From Eubacterium sp. (GTDB lineage: Bacteria; Bacillota; Clostridia; Lachnospirales; Lachnospiraceae): a stretch of DNA of 64,000 bases. The translations under genes were made by a program, and so were the position numbers. Under the pieces are notes generated by a model. It was not told where the DNA came from. It did no database searches and was given only the letters and a program-made list of their open reading frames with translations. The first letter of the stretch is position 1, and each line of letters opens with the position of its first letter. This document shows positions 41,891-51,558 of this stretch, piece after piece. The DNA lies in NCBI GenBank assembly GCA_021769425.1, contig JAETSX010000001.1, forward strand, positions 62,001 through 126,000. The letters are read 5' to 3'.

Positions 41891-43381
41891 TCAGGCTCCC
41901 AGATTGGTATACCCCATCAGGCTCTCATCCACTGCTCTGGCAGCCTCCCGGCCTTCCCGGATGGCCCATACCACCAAGGACTGCCCTCTGTGCATATCTC
42001 CTGCTGCAAATACATTTTTCACATTGGTTTCATAGCTTTCCGGCTCTGTCTGTACATTCATCCGTTGATTGAGGGTGATCCCGAAAGCATCCGCCGCATA
42101 TTTTTCCGTTCCCAGAAATCCTGCCGCAATCAACACCAAATCCGCATCCAGTTTATGCTCGGAACCTGGCGTTTCCGCCATAACCATACGTCCTGTTTTC
42201 TCATCCTGCCTGCTTTCCAGCTTCACTGTAGTCAGGCCGCAGAGTTTTCCATTTTTATCTTTTATAAATTCCTTTACGGTAGTCTGATAAATCCGCGGAT
42301 CATGGCCGAAGAGGGCAATGGCCTCCTCCTGGCCGTAATCTGTCTTGCAGACTTTGGGCCACTGGGGCCAGGGATTATTTTCCGCCCGCTGATTTGGCGC
42401 CTTCGGCATCATTTCCAACTGAGTTACCGAAGCGGCCCCGTGGCGGATGGCAGTTCCCACACAGTCATTTCCCGTGTCGCCGCCGCCGATAATCACCACC
42501 TTTTTCCCTTTGGCGGAAATGTATTTGTTGTCTTTCAGCCCAGAATCCAGAAGGCTTTTTGTGGTAGCAGAAAGGAAATCCACTGCAAAATAAATGCCTT
42601 TGGCGTCTCTGCCGGGAACTTTAATATCCCGGGGATTCTTTGCCCCGCAGGCTAAGATGATCCGGTCGTACTCTTTTAACAGCTTTGCCGCCTTCACATC
42701 TTTTCCCACATTGACGCCGGTAATAAATTCCACGCCCTCTTCCTTCATGATGTTTACTTTCCGGTCAATCACTTGCTTTTCCAGCTTCATGTTGGGAATC
42801 CCGTACATCAGAAGCCCTCCAATGCGATCCTCCCGCTCGTAAACAGTAACCTGATGGCCCCGCTTGTTCAGCTGATCCGCTGCGGCAAGGCCGGCGGGGC
42901 CGGAACCTATCACCGCTACTTTTTTGCCTGTGCGCACCTTGGGCGGTCTGGCCTTTGCAAAGCCCTGCTCATAGGCGTTTTCAATAATCCCATGCTCATT
43001 TTCTTTGACGGAAACAGAGTCTCCGTAATGGCCGCAGGTACATGCCGCTTCACAGAGCGCCGGACATACCCTGGAGGTAAATTCCGGAAAATTATTTGTC
43101 TTTACCAGGCGGTTGTATGCCTGTTCCCAGTTTCCGGTATAAACCAGATCATTCCACTCCGGCACCAGATTGTGCAGAGGACAGCCGGAAGTCATTCCCA
43201 TCAGCTCCATGCCGGACTGGCAGAATGGCACGCCGCAGGCCATGCAGCGGGCTCCCTGTATCTGCTGTTCTTCTTTGCTGAGAGGGATATGGAATTCATT
43301 GAAGTTTTTGATGCGTTCCCGGGGCAAAGCCGCCTCTGCCGTTTGTCTGCTGTAATCCATAAATCCTGTTGGTTTTCCCAT
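41891..43381 (-). CDS. gltD: Glutamate synthase small subunit
   Basis: 496 residues. N-terminal Fe-S cysteines lie in CMACGVPFCQSGMELMG and CPALCEAACTCG. The FAD site is VAVIGSGPAGLAAADQLNKR, and the NAD(P)H site VVIIGGGDTGNDCVGTAIR. It passes electrons from NAD(P)H to the large subunit. It lies 13 bases after gltB with its own AGGAGGGAC. It is longer than NfnB and has the GltD-specific KVCKTDYGQEEA segment. Confidence 0.96.
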   Translation of the reverse strand: MGKPTGFMDYSRQTAEAALPRERIKNFNEFHIPLSKEEQQIQGARCMACGVPFCQSGMELMGMTSGCPLHNLVPEWNDLVYTGNWEQAYNRLVKTNNFPEFTSRVCPALCEAACTCGHYGDSVSVKENEHGIIENAYEQGFAKARPPKVRTGKKVAVIGSGPAGLAAADQLNKRGHQVTVYEREDRIGGLLMYGIPNMKLEKQVIDRKVNIMKEEGVEFITGVNVGKDVKAAKLLKEYDRIILACGAKNPRDIKVPGRDAKGIYFAVDFLSATTKSLLDSGLKDNKYISAKGKKVVIIGGGDTGNDCVGTAIRHGAASVTQLEMMPKAPNQRAENNPWPQWPKVCKTDYGQEEAIALFGHDPRIYQTTVKEFIKDKNGKLCGLTTVKLESRQDEKTGRMVMAETPGSEHKLDADLVLIAAGFLGTEKYAADAFGITLNQRMNVQTEPESYETNVKNVFAAGDMHRGQSLVVWAIREGREAARAVDESLMGYTNLGA

Positions 43382-43394
43382 TTCCGCGTCCCTC

Positions 43395-46300
43395 CTAATT
43401 CTTCATATTGGCATAAAATGCTTCAATCTGCGCCTGTTCTGAACTCAATCCTTTTTCCTCCATCTGCACAATGGACATCATCATCCGGTGATAATCATAG
43501 GGTACAATTTTCTTGAATTTCGGCAGATACTCGCTGAAATGCTCCAGCACTTCCTTGCCTTTTTCTGAATTAGTCAACGCCACATGTTCCTTCACCATAT
43601 CTTTTAATTCCATCACGTCATATTTGGATGTGATTTCCTCGGAAAATACCATTTCTTTGTTAATTCTGGTATACAAATCATTTTCTTCATCCAGCACATA
43701 GGCAATGCCGCCGCTCATGCCTGCCGCAAAGTTCTTCCCGGTTTTGCCAAGCACTACCACCCGGCCACCGGTCATATATTCGCAGCCGTGGTCGCCTACG
43801 CCTTCCACCACCGCAACTGCGCCGGAATTGCGGACGCAGAACCGTTCTCCGGCAACTCCATTGATAAATGCTTTGCCGCTGGTTGCCCCGTAAAGGGCCA
43901 CATTTCCGATAATAATATTTTCATCCTGCCTGTATTTCACTCCGGTAGGGGGATACACCACCAGCTTCCCGCCGGAAAGCCCTTTTCCAAAGTAATCGTT
44001 GCTGTCGCCCACCAGTTCCAGAGTCAGTCCCTTAGGGATAAACGCGCCGAAGCTCTGGCCGCCGGCTCCCGTGCATTTTACCAGGAAGGTGTCTTCCTCT
44101 AAAGCGTCGTCGAACCGTTTGGTAATTTCCGAACCGAAAATCGTGCCGAAAGAACGATCCGTGTTGGTGACTTCCACGTTAATGCTGCGCCTCTGTCCTC
44201 CTTCCAGGGCAAATTTCAACTGCTTCATCAGAACTTTTTCATCTTTGGTTTTCTCCAGCTCAAAGTCATAGACCTGCTTGGGATCAAAAATCACTTTGGA
44301 TTTGGGGCCTGCAAAGGGATTGTTCAGGATGCCGGACAAATCCAGTTCCTTCTCCCGTTCTGTCAAATCCTCCCGCACTTTCAGCAAATCGCTTCTCCCC
44401 ACCAGTTCATCCACAGTCCGGACGCCTAATTTCGCCATATACTCCCGCAGTTCCTCTGCAATAAAGCGCATGAAATTAACCACATATTCCGGCTTTCCTG
44501 CAAACCGTTTCCGAAGCTCCGGATTCTGAGTTGCAATTCCCGCCGGACAGGTATCCAGATTGCAGACGCGCATCATCACGCATCCCATGGTTACCAGGGG
44601 GGCCGTAGCAAAACCAAACTCCTCCGCACCCAGCATGGCGGCAATGGCCACATCCCGCCCTGTCATCAGCTTTCCGTCTGTCTCAATCCGAACCTTGTTG
44701 CGCAGCCCGTTTAAAATCAAAGTCTGATGGGTTTCAGAAAGGCCTAGTTCCCAGGGAAGCCCTGCATTGTGGATGGAACTGCTGGGCGCCGCTCCTGTTC
44801 CGCCGTCATATCCGGAAACCAGAACCACCTGCGCCCCTGCCTTGGCAACGCCTGCCGCAACGGTTCCAACTCCCGCTTCCGATACCAGCTTTACGGTAAT
44901 CCTCGCGTCTTTATTGGAATTCTTCAGATCATAAATCAATTGCTCCAGGTCCTCAATGGAGTAAATGTCATGATGGGGCGGGGGAGAGATCAGCGACACT
45001 CCCGGCGTGGAAAGCCTGGTTCTGGCAATCCACGGATACACCTTCTGTCCCGGCAGATGCCCTCCTTCTCCCGGCTTCGCTCCCTGAGCCATTTTAATCT
45101 GGATTTCTTTTGCGCTGACAAGATAGCGGCTGGTAACGCCGAACCGGCCGGAAGCCACCTGCTTGATGGCGGAACAGCGATTCTTGCCGTCTGTGCCTGT
45201 CACCAGGCGTTCCGGGCTTTCCCCACCCTCGCCGCTGTTAGATTTTCCATGAAGAGAGTTCATGGCAATTGCCAGCGTCTCATGGGCTTCCTGGGAAATG
45301 GAGCCGTAGGACATGGCCCCTGTTTTAAACCTTGTCACAATGGAATCCACGCTTTCCACTTCCTCTAAAGGAATGGATTTTTTGGGATACGCAAAGTCCA
45401 TCATGCCGCGGATATTCGCCTTCTTTTCCTGGGCGTCCGCCGCTGCGGTATAGGCTTTGAATAACTGGTAATCCCCCCGCTTCGTGGACTCCTGCAGCAA
45501 ATGAATGGTCTGGGGATTGTACAGATGGCTGTCTGCGCCGCTGCGCATTTTGTGGCGTCCCCGGCTCTCTAAGGTCAAATCCGTCTCCAGCCCCAGCGGA
45601 TCATAGGCGCTGGAATGAAGAGCATTGACGTCCTCCTCAATATCTTTTAACGTAATCCCGCCAATGCGGCTGACCGTATTGGTAAAGTATTTGTTAATCA
45701 CGTCGGAACTGATTCCGATTGCCTCAAAAATCTTGGCTCCCTGATAGGACTGAATGGTGGAAATTCCCATCTTGGCCGCAATTTTAACAATCCCATGAAT
45801 AATGGCATGATTGTAATCCGCAATGGCCGCATAATAATCCTTATCCAGCATATGATCGTCAATCAGCTGCTTTACCGTGTCCTGAGCCAGATACGGATTG
45901 ATGGCGCAGGCGCCGTATCCCAGCAATGTGGCAAAATGATGCACTTCCCTTGGCTCTCCCGATTCCAGAATCACTGCAAGAGCCGTCCGCTTTTTCGTTT
46001 TAATTAAATGCTGCTGCAGGGCGGACACTGCCAACAGGGACGGAATCGGCACATGGTTTTCATCCACGCCCCGGTCAGACAGAATCAAAATGTTGGCCCC
46101 GTCCCGGTATGCCCGGTCTGCCTCCACAAATAAACGGTCAATGGCTTTCTCCAGGCTGGTATTCTTATAATAAATAATGGGAATCTCCACTACTTTAAAG
46201 CCTTCCGCCTTCATGGACTTTATTTTCATAATGTCAGTATTGGTCAAAATCGGATTCTCTACCTTCAGCGCCTGACAGTTCACAGGTTTTTCCTCCAGCA

Positions 46301-47936
46301 GGTTTCCATCTTCGCCAATGTAAACCGTGGAGCTTGTCACCACTTCTTCCCGAATGGAATCAATGGGCGGATTGGTGACCTGGGCAAACTTCTGTTTAAA
46401 ATAATTAAACAGGGGCTGATGGTCTCCCGCCAAAGCTGCAAGGGGCGTGTCAATTCCCATGGCCGCCGTTCCTTCTCCGCCGTTCTTCGCCATGGGCAAA
46501 ATGGCTTCCTTCAAAGATTCATAGGTATAGCCAAAGGTTTTCTGCATTCTCTGGCGTTCTTTTTTCTCATACTCCGGCACGCGCTGATTGGGAATCTTCA
46601 AATCAGAAAGATTAATCAGATGCCGATCCAGCCATTCTCCGTAAGGCTGTCTATTGGCGTATTTTTCTTTTAATTCATCATCATCAATGACCCGGCCCAA
46701 AACAGTGTCCACCAGAAGCATTTTTCCCGGACGCAGCCGTTCTTTTGCCACGATTTTCATAGGGTCTATGTCCAGAACTCCCACTTCCGAAGAGAGGATC
46801 AGGTTGTCATCCTCTGTAATATAATAGCGGGAAGGCCGCAGCCCGTTCCGATCCAGAACCGCCCCCAGGATATCTCCGTCGCTGAATACAATGGAAGCCG
46901 GGCCGTCCCAGGGCTCCATCATGGTTGCATAATACTGATAGAAATCCTTTTTCTTCTGGCTCATCACGGCATTGTTGGCCCAGGGCTCCGGAATGGTAAT
47001 CATCACCGCCAAAGGCAGATCCATGCCGCTCATTACCAGAAATTCCAGTGTGTTGTCCAGCATAGCCGAATCAGATCCTTCCGCATTTACCACAGGAAGC
47101 ACCTTCTGAAGCTCTCCCTTTAAATATTCGGATTCCATGGTTTCTTCCCGCGCCAGCATCTTATCGGCATTTCCCCGGATGGTATTGATTTCTCCGTTAT
47201 GTACGATAAAACGGTTGGGATGGGCCCGCTCCCAGCTTGGGTTGGTGTTGGTGGAAAATCTGGAATGTACGGTTGCAATGGCAGACTCATAGTCCTTATC
47301 CTGCAAATCGGCAAAAAACAGACGGAGCTGCTCCACCAGAAACATTCCCTTGTATACAATCGTCCGACTGGACAAAGAAACCACATAGGTGTCATCGCTG
47401 GACTGTTCAAATACCCGCCGCGCCACATACAGCTTCCGGTCAAAATCCAGTCCTTTTCCCACGTTCTTCGGCCGCTTCACAAATCCCTGCATAATATAAG
47501 GCATGCAGTCCACAGCTTTCTGGCCCAGCTGTTCCGGCGCAATGGGAACCTTCCGCCAGCCTAAGAATTCCATGCCTTCCTTTTTCACAATGACTTCAAA
47601 CATTTTTTTGGCCTGGTTCCTCTTCAGTTCATCCTGGGAAAAGAAAAACATGCCGACGCCGTAATCCCGTTCCCCTCCCAGGCCAATTCCTGCTTCCGCT
47701 GCTGCTTTTTTAAAAAATTTATGGGAAATCTGCAGAAGGATTCCCACACCGTCTCCTGTTTTTCCTTCCGCGTCTTTTCCTGCCCTGTGTTTTAAGTTCT
47801 CTACAATCTTCAAGGCATTCTCTACGGTCTGGTGGGTCTTGATTCCCCTGATATTTACCACTGCGCCGATGCCGCAGTTGTCATGTTCAAAGCACGGGTC
47901 ATACATGCCCATGGCTGTTCGTTTGGTCTCCTGCAT
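43395..47936 (-). CDS. gltB: Glutamate synthase large subunit
   Basis: 1513 residues. The N-terminal glutamine amidotransferase has the nucleophile in HDNCGIGAVV (Cys22 of the reading, exposed after propeptide removal). It is followed by the central and FMN domains (PPPHHDIYSIEDLEQ, VSGYDGGTGAAPSSSIHNAG), the [3Fe-4S] cysteines in MRVCNLDTCPAGI, and the C-terminal beta-helix GXGXG domain. It makes glutamate from 2-oxoglutarate and glutamine. GGAAGGATGAGAAC precedes ATG 47936. It is the first gene of gltBD. Confidence 0.97.
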   Translation of the reverse strand: MQETKRTAMGMYDPCFEHDNCGIGAVVNIRGIKTHQTVENALKIVENLKHRAGKDAEGKTGDGVGILLQISHKFFKKAAAEAGIGLGGERDYGVGMFFFSQDELKRNQAKKMFEVIVKKEGMEFLGWRKVPIAPEQLGQKAVDCMPYIMQGFVKRPKNVGKGLDFDRKLYVARRVFEQSSDDTYVVSLSSRTIVYKGMFLVEQLRLFFADLQDKDYESAIATVHSRFSTNTNPSWERAHPNRFIVHNGEINTIRGNADKMLAREETMESEYLKGELQKVLPVVNAEGSDSAMLDNTLEFLVMSGMDLPLAVMITIPEPWANNAVMSQKKKDFYQYYATMMEPWDGPASIVFSDGDILGAVLDRNGLRPSRYYITEDDNLILSSEVGVLDIDPMKIVAKERLRPGKMLLVDTVLGRVIDDDELKEKYANRQPYGEWLDRHLINLSDLKIPNQRVPEYEKKERQRMQKTFGYTYESLKEAILPMAKNGGEGTAAMGIDTPLAALAGDHQPLFNYFKQKFAQVTNPPIDSIREEVVTSSTVYIGEDGNLLEEKPVNCQALKVENPILTNTDIMKIKSMKAEGFKVVEIPIIYYKNTSLEKAIDRLFVEADRAYRDGANILILSDRGVDENHVPIPSLLAVSALQQHLIKTKKRTALAVILESGEPREVHHFATLLGYGACAINPYLAQDTVKQLIDDHMLDKDYYAAIADYNHAIIHGIVKIAAKMGISTIQSYQGAKIFEAIGISSDVINKYFTNTVSRIGGITLKDIEEDVNALHSSAYDPLGLETDLTLESRGRHKMRSGADSHLYNPQTIHLLQESTKRGDYQLFKAYTAAADAQEKKANIRGMMDFAYPKKSIPLEEVESVDSIVTRFKTGAMSYGSISQEAHETLAIAMNSLHGKSNSGEGGESPERLVTGTDGKNRCSAIKQVASGRFGVTSRYLVSAKEIQIKMAQGAKPGEGGHLPGQKVYPWIARTRLSTPGVSLISPPPHHDIYSIEDLEQLIYDLKNSNKDARITVKLVSEAGVGTVAAGVAKAGAQVVLVSGYDGGTGAAPSSSIHNAGLPWELGLSETHQTLILNGLRNKVRIETDGKLMTGRDVAIAAMLGAEEFGFATAPLVTMGCVMMRVCNLDTCPAGIATQNPELRKRFAGKPEYVVNFMRFIAEELREYMAKLGVRTVDELVGRSDLLKVREDLTEREKELDLSGILNNPFAGPKSKVIFDPKQVYDFELEKTKDEKVLMKQLKFALEGGQRRSINVEVTNTDRSFGTIFGSEITKRFDDALEEDTFLVKCTGAGGQSFGAFIPKGLTLELVGDSNDYFGKGLSGGKLVVYPPTGVKYRQDENIIIGNVALYGATSGKAFINGVAGERFCVRNSGAVAVVEGVGDHGCEYMTGGRVVVLGKTGKNFAAGMSGGIAYVLDEENDLYTRINKEMVFSEEITSKYDVMELKDMVKEHVALTNSEKGKEVLEHFSEYLPKFKKIVPYDYHRMMMSIVQMEEKGLSSEQAQIEAFYANMKN

Positions 47937-48028
47937 GTTCTCATCCTTCCTGCCAATTGCTGCCGGGAATTTCCTGTAATCGGATTCACGGCCGCATGGA
48001 TACTTTGTTGTGTTAAAGCGCTGACATA

Positions 48029-48057
48029 ACTATACAATATTTTTCTCCGGTTGTAAA
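48029..48057 (-). promoter_or_regulatory. Promoter of gltBD
   Basis: On the minus strand TTTACA and TATAGT are 17 bases apart, about 95 bases before the gltB start. The AT-rich tract lies directly upstream. Confidence 0.75.
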
Positions 48058-48353
48058 TATCTTTTTTTCATAAGTTTTCTGATAATTTGATTATTATATA
48101 TATTTCTGCATAATTATCTGATAATTATTGTTAATTTTCTTGATTTACAGCTATTATAAGCACAATTTTATTGAATACTATAAGAAATTTTTTGTTGGAA
48201 ATTTATTGATTTGTCTCGAAATTCTAAGATTTTATAGAATTGTGTTAAAATTATATGAGCCTGTGAAGGCTTTTGGGGAAATCTCAAAAGACGGTTCGTA
48301 CAGAAAATGTATAGATTTGTGTCAGCGCAATACAGAGGAAAGAAACGATGCGG

Positions 48354-48410
48354 CAACGTTTGTCACAGGGAGAGTCCCGCTTGGATAAGAACTCCTTGTG
48401 ACAAACGTTG
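48354..48410. other. Perfect 14-bp inverted repeat near the CPBP gene end
   Basis: CAACGTTTGTCACA (48354-48367) and TGTGACAAACGTTG (48397-48410) are exact complements, and GGGAG/CTCC extends the stem inward. It lies 45 bases past the CPBP stop. No U-run follows on either strand, so termination is uncertain. Confidence 0.65.
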
Positions 48411-48454
48411 AATGACTAAACTTTATTGGACACAGCGCGCCAATGGCGCAAATG

Positions 48455-49327
48455 TCATTCCCTGTTCAGCCGCCAAATCACCCCAAGCAAAACAATGCTG
48501 ACAACCGCCAATCCTGCCGTGGCCCCGGCAAAAACGCCCCGGCTCTGCTCCATCCACCGAAACATTCCGGTTTCCACCCGCAGCACAGAAATCAGGTTTG
48601 CCCCTATATGAGCCAGCAGCGCGCCATAGATATGTCCGGCCTCCTCCACAAACCAGGCCAGCAGCATTCCCAATGCCCCCGCATAGACAAACTGCACCAG
48701 GTTCTGATGGAGCACGCCGAACAGCAATGCAGAAAGCGCCATGGCAATCAGCCGGTTTCTCTGCTCTCTTTTCGCATGCTCCCCAGTCCTTTCCCCGTTG
48801 TCTGAAATCAGCAGATCGCAAAGCCTTCCGTACACCACGCCCCGGTATAACAATTCTTCCAGGCACGGGGTCAGCAGGCACGCTCCTAGCAGTTCAAAGA
48901 ACATCCCTCCTGCAAAAAAGTTGCTGTTTGCTTCCTGAAATCCCGGTGAAATTTCTTTCAGCGCAGTCAATGCCAGAAGATTGTTCAGCGCCGCTCCCGC
49001 AGATGCGCCGGCCAGAAACATCAATACGGCGTTTGCCGCTTTCTGGCCGGAAGTTTTCTTTTCAGACGTCTGTTCCATGTGCGCCCAGAATACCGTTGGC
49101 TCTTTTCGGTCCTTGCTGTAGTAACGGACAATAAAAGGAATTGTCACAGCCACAGCCGCTGTCTGCAGCGCCATGTACTGTTCCTTAACGTCCGCCCCCA
49201 GGAAGGAGGCAAATACGGCGAACAGCGACATGGCAAGATTGGTCACCACAAAATAAATAAAGATTGGATAAATCACGTTCCATGACTTAAAAATCGCATT
49301 GTTGTTTGGGTTGCCTTTTGGATTCAT
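48455..49327 (-). CDS. CPBP-family intramembrane metalloprotease
   Basis: 290 residues from ATG 49327 (GGAGGAACCT); the frame is open 20 codons earlier without a ribosome site. There are eight predicted membrane helices. The three CPBP/Abi motifs are present: EELLYRGVVYGRL with the catalytic Glu pair and Arg, FGVLHQNLVQFVYA with a His, and YGALLAHIGANLIS with a His. The family includes CAAX-prenyl and bacteriocin-immunity proteases. No peptide or bacteriocin gene is adjacent, so the role is unassigned. Confidence 0.9.
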   Translation of the reverse strand: MNPKGNPNNNAIFKSWNVIYPIFIYFVVTNLAMSLFAVFASFLGADVKEQYMALQTAAVAVTIPFIVRYYSKDRKEPTVFWAHMEQTSEKKTSGQKAANAVLMFLAGASAGAALNNLLALTALKEISPGFQEANSNFFAGGMFFELLGACLLTPCLEELLYRGVVYGRLCDLLISDNGERTGEHAKREQRNRLIAMALSALLFGVLHQNLVQFVYAGALGMLLAWFVEEAGHIYGALLAHIGANLISVLRVETGMFRWMEQSRGVFAGATAGLAVVSIVLLGVIWRLNRE

Positions 49328-49400
49328 AGGTTCCTCCACTCTCCAGGTTTCTCTCATTGTATGCCCCGTTTTATCGGACGCAGGCAATCAGGATACCTTT

Positions 49401-50183
49401 TTATTCTTCCTCTTTCTCCAGCGCCTCCACCCCGCTGGTCATATCCTCAATCTCCATTTCTATCTTCTGGATTTTGCCGTCCTGCGCAATGGCCTGCATA
49501 ATCCGTCGGATATCTTCCGGAGAAAACATACCGATAGCTTTGGAAAGCGCATCAATACTATCGCGGTTTACCAGCAGGCGTCCGCCTCCTTCTAAGGGAA
49601 CTGAAATGCACTGACTGGGATCTGACACGTCTCCCAGACACAGGCTGTTTCGTTCTTCATCGCACCGAAACATCACACCGTTATAAGTGATCATCCCGTT
49701 TTCATCCGCCAGCATGGAATAGGGAGCTTTCTTCCGGTTTTCAATCAATTTCTGTATTGCTTCATCTTTTACATCATCGGAAATCGTATCCATAATCTCC
49801 AGTTTCTGTTCTTCCTTCTCTTCCCCGGCAGGCTTTTCCTCTCCTATCTTATGAAAACGCATACTGCGGACTTTCTTTCCGTCCCACAATACATTCGTCT
49901 CATATATCTGTCCCGAAGCTCCTTTTCCGAAAACGTTTTCCTCCGCCTGCTCTTTTTTCTTGTCCAGCGCCTCTTTTTCCCTGTGCTTTAAATCTGCTTT
50001 ATGTTCTTCTATTGTCAGATCCACCTTATGCAGCATCCCGTTCCATTCTTTTTCTGAGAATTCGCCAATGGACTTTCCGGCAGAATGTTCTTTCTTCTCC
50101 TCCGGTTTCATCTTCCTGGCATATTCAGAAACCGCCTGTGAGAAATATCCATTTCCTGTACTGCTCAAAACTCTGCTCAACAT
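49401..50183 (-). CDS. Hypothetical protein, charged, probably cytoplasmic
   Basis: 260 residues; not recognised. The N-terminus (VLSSTGNGYFSQAVSEYARK) is followed by a long Lys/Glu-rich, coiled-coil-prone stretch (about 25-150, EEHKADLKHREKEALDKKKE). A compact C-terminal part (ADENGMITYNGVMFRCDEER, then ISVPLEGGGRLLVNRDSIDA) ends in a helix KIEMEIEDMTSGVEALEKEE. There is no signal peptide or membrane helix. AAAGGAGGAAAAATT precedes the ATG, so it is surely expressed. It is 73 bases before the CPBP gene and perhaps in the same transcript. Confidence 0.75.
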   Translation of the reverse strand: MLSRVLSSTGNGYFSQAVSEYARKMKPEEKKEHSAGKSIGEFSEKEWNGMLHKVDLTIEEHKADLKHREKEALDKKKEQAEENVFGKGASGQIYETNVLWDGKKVRSMRFHKIGEEKPAGEEKEEQKLEIMDTISDDVKDEAIQKLIENRKKAPYSMLADENGMITYNGVMFRCDEERNSLCLGDVSDPSQCISVPLEGGGRLLVNRDSIDALSKAIGMFSPEDIRRIMQAIAQDGKIQKIEMEIEDMTSGVEALEKEEE

Positions 50184-50299
50184 AATTTTTCCTCCTTTTG
50201 CGGGTCAATTCAAAACAAAATGGGTAGGGTCGCTTTAGCGACATTATAACTCTCATGCGAGTACCCTCGCTTCGCTGGGGCAGACTCTGCGCATCTTTA

Positions 50300-50347
50300 T
50301 TTTTTATCTTATGGGAAATCCAAAGGAATTTCCTATAAGATAAAAAA
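50300..50347. terminator. Long bidirectional-looking hairpin after ddh
   Basis: TTTTTTATCTTATGGGAAAT (50300-50319) pairs with 50328-50347 across an 8-base loop with one mismatch. The A/T tracts at the stem ends give a U-run on both strands. It lies between ddh and the hypothetical gene upstream region, so it probably terminates ddh. Confidence 0.75.
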
Positions 50348-50473
50348 TGGCGCTTACTTCCATTTCCTGGAAATAAATGCCATCCGTAGCTGAGATTTAT
50401 ATCGGCAGTTTCCAGAATTAATTTAGCGGCGTTAAACTTTTTATATTTGGACACGAACGAAACACTGTGGTTC

Positions 50474-51460
50474 TTACAATAAGCGCTTCCGCAGTTCTTC
50501 GCCGCTTTTGGGACTTAAATAAGCCGGCGCAATGTCAAATACTGTTTTGCACCCCTTCTGCCCTTCCTGGGACAGCCGGTATGCCGCTCTTGCAAAAGCA
50601 ACAATCACACTGGCTGTAAATTCCGGATTGGAATCCAGTTTCAAACTGTATTCGATGACATGATTGTTCTCCTGATCCCATCCTGTCTTGCCGGAATGAA
50701 TCACAAATCCGCCATGGGGAATTCCACTGTGGTTCTTTTGCAGCTCCTCTTCGCTGATAAAATGCACTGTGGTGTCATAATCTGCAAAATAATTGGGCAT
50801 GGTTTTGATTTCTTCTTCTATTTTCGCCGGATCCGCTCCTTCTTCCAATACTACAAAGCATTCTCTGGTGTGTTTCTGTCTGGTGGTAAGTTCCGGCTCT
50901 TCTCCTGAGCGCACCGATTCCAGCGCGGCTTCCACCGGAATGGTGTACTGCTTTGCATTTTTCACCCCGGAAATCCTCCGAATTGCATCCGAGTGGCCCT
51001 GGCTGACTCCTTTGCCCCAGAAAGTGTAATCTTTTCCCTCCGGCAAAATGGCATTGGCGTACATACGGTTTAACGAAAACATCCCCGGGTCCCAGCCCAC
51101 CGAAATAATTCCAACGGTTCCGCCCTCCTTTGCCGCCTGATCCACACTGGCAAAATGCTCCGGTATCCTGGCATGGGTGTCAAAACTGTCCACTACATTA
51201 AAAATTCCGGCAAATTTAGGAGTCTGTTCCGGCAAATCTGTGGCGCTTCCTCCGCAGAGAATCATCACATCAATCTTCCCTTTCCATTCCTCCGCTTCTG
51301 AAATGCTGCACACAGCAGCTTCCCTGGTGAGAATGGATACCTCTGCAGGGTTCCTTCTGGTAAACACGGCCGCAAGCTCCATATCGGGATTCTGCCTGAC
51401 TGCGCATTCCACCCCTCTTCCAAGATTTCCATAACCTAAAATTCCAATTCTAATACTCAT
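50474..51460 (-). CDS. ddh: meso-diaminopimelate dehydrogenase
   Basis: 328 residues. The N-terminal Rossmann motif is RIGILGYGNLGRGVECAV. It is followed by FNVVDSFDTHARIPEHFASV and the family block SVGWDPGMFSLNRMYANAIL, then FWGKGVSQGHSDAIRRI. It makes meso-DAP directly from tetrahydrodipicolinate by NADPH-dependent reductive amination, bypassing the acyl branches. It connects to dapA/dapB at 13-15 kb. AAGGAGAATAAAAGG precedes the ATG; monocistronic. Confidence 0.96.
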   Translation of the reverse strand: MSIRIGILGYGNLGRGVECAVRQNPDMELAAVFTRRNPAEVSILTREAAVCSISEAEEWKGKIDVMILCGGSATDLPEQTPKFAGIFNVVDSFDTHARIPEHFASVDQAAKEGGTVGIISVGWDPGMFSLNRMYANAILPEGKDYTFWGKGVSQGHSDAIRRISGVKNAKQYTIPVEAALESVRSGEEPELTTRQKHTRECFVVLEEGADPAKIEEEIKTMPNYFADYDTTVHFISEEELQKNHSGIPHGGFVIHSGKTGWDQENNHVIEYSLKLDSNPEFTASVIVAFARAAYRLSQEGQKGCKTVFDIAPAYLSPKSGEELRKRLL

Positions 51461-51558
51461 CCTTTTATTCTCCTTTTCTTAAAATTCCTTCTGTCTGTGA
51501 AAACTTTGCCAATACACAGGCATTCCCTGTCAGTGCACCGGAACGTAATCCGCTCTGT

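Larger units (their letters stand above)
47937..48454. other. Long AT-rich gap upstream of gltB
   Basis: About 500 bases. 48058-48260 is extremely AT-rich, with runs such as TTATTATATATATTT and a CTGATAATT word repeated twice. The rest is ordinary in composition and ends in the inverted repeat at 48354-48410. No convincing reading frame or known RNA was recognised. Upstream A-tracts might strengthen or regulate the gltB promoter. Confidence 0.55.

Noticed and set aside
42773-43516. A 247-codon open frame on the + strand over gltD and the gltB end
   Set aside because: It is antisense to two certain genes and begins and ends without gene-like context.
48259-48420. A small RNA gene such as 6S RNA upstream of gltB
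   Set aside because: A small AGCC/GGCT stem and a terminal inverted repeat exist, but no promoter of normal spacing or known RNA signature could be matched.
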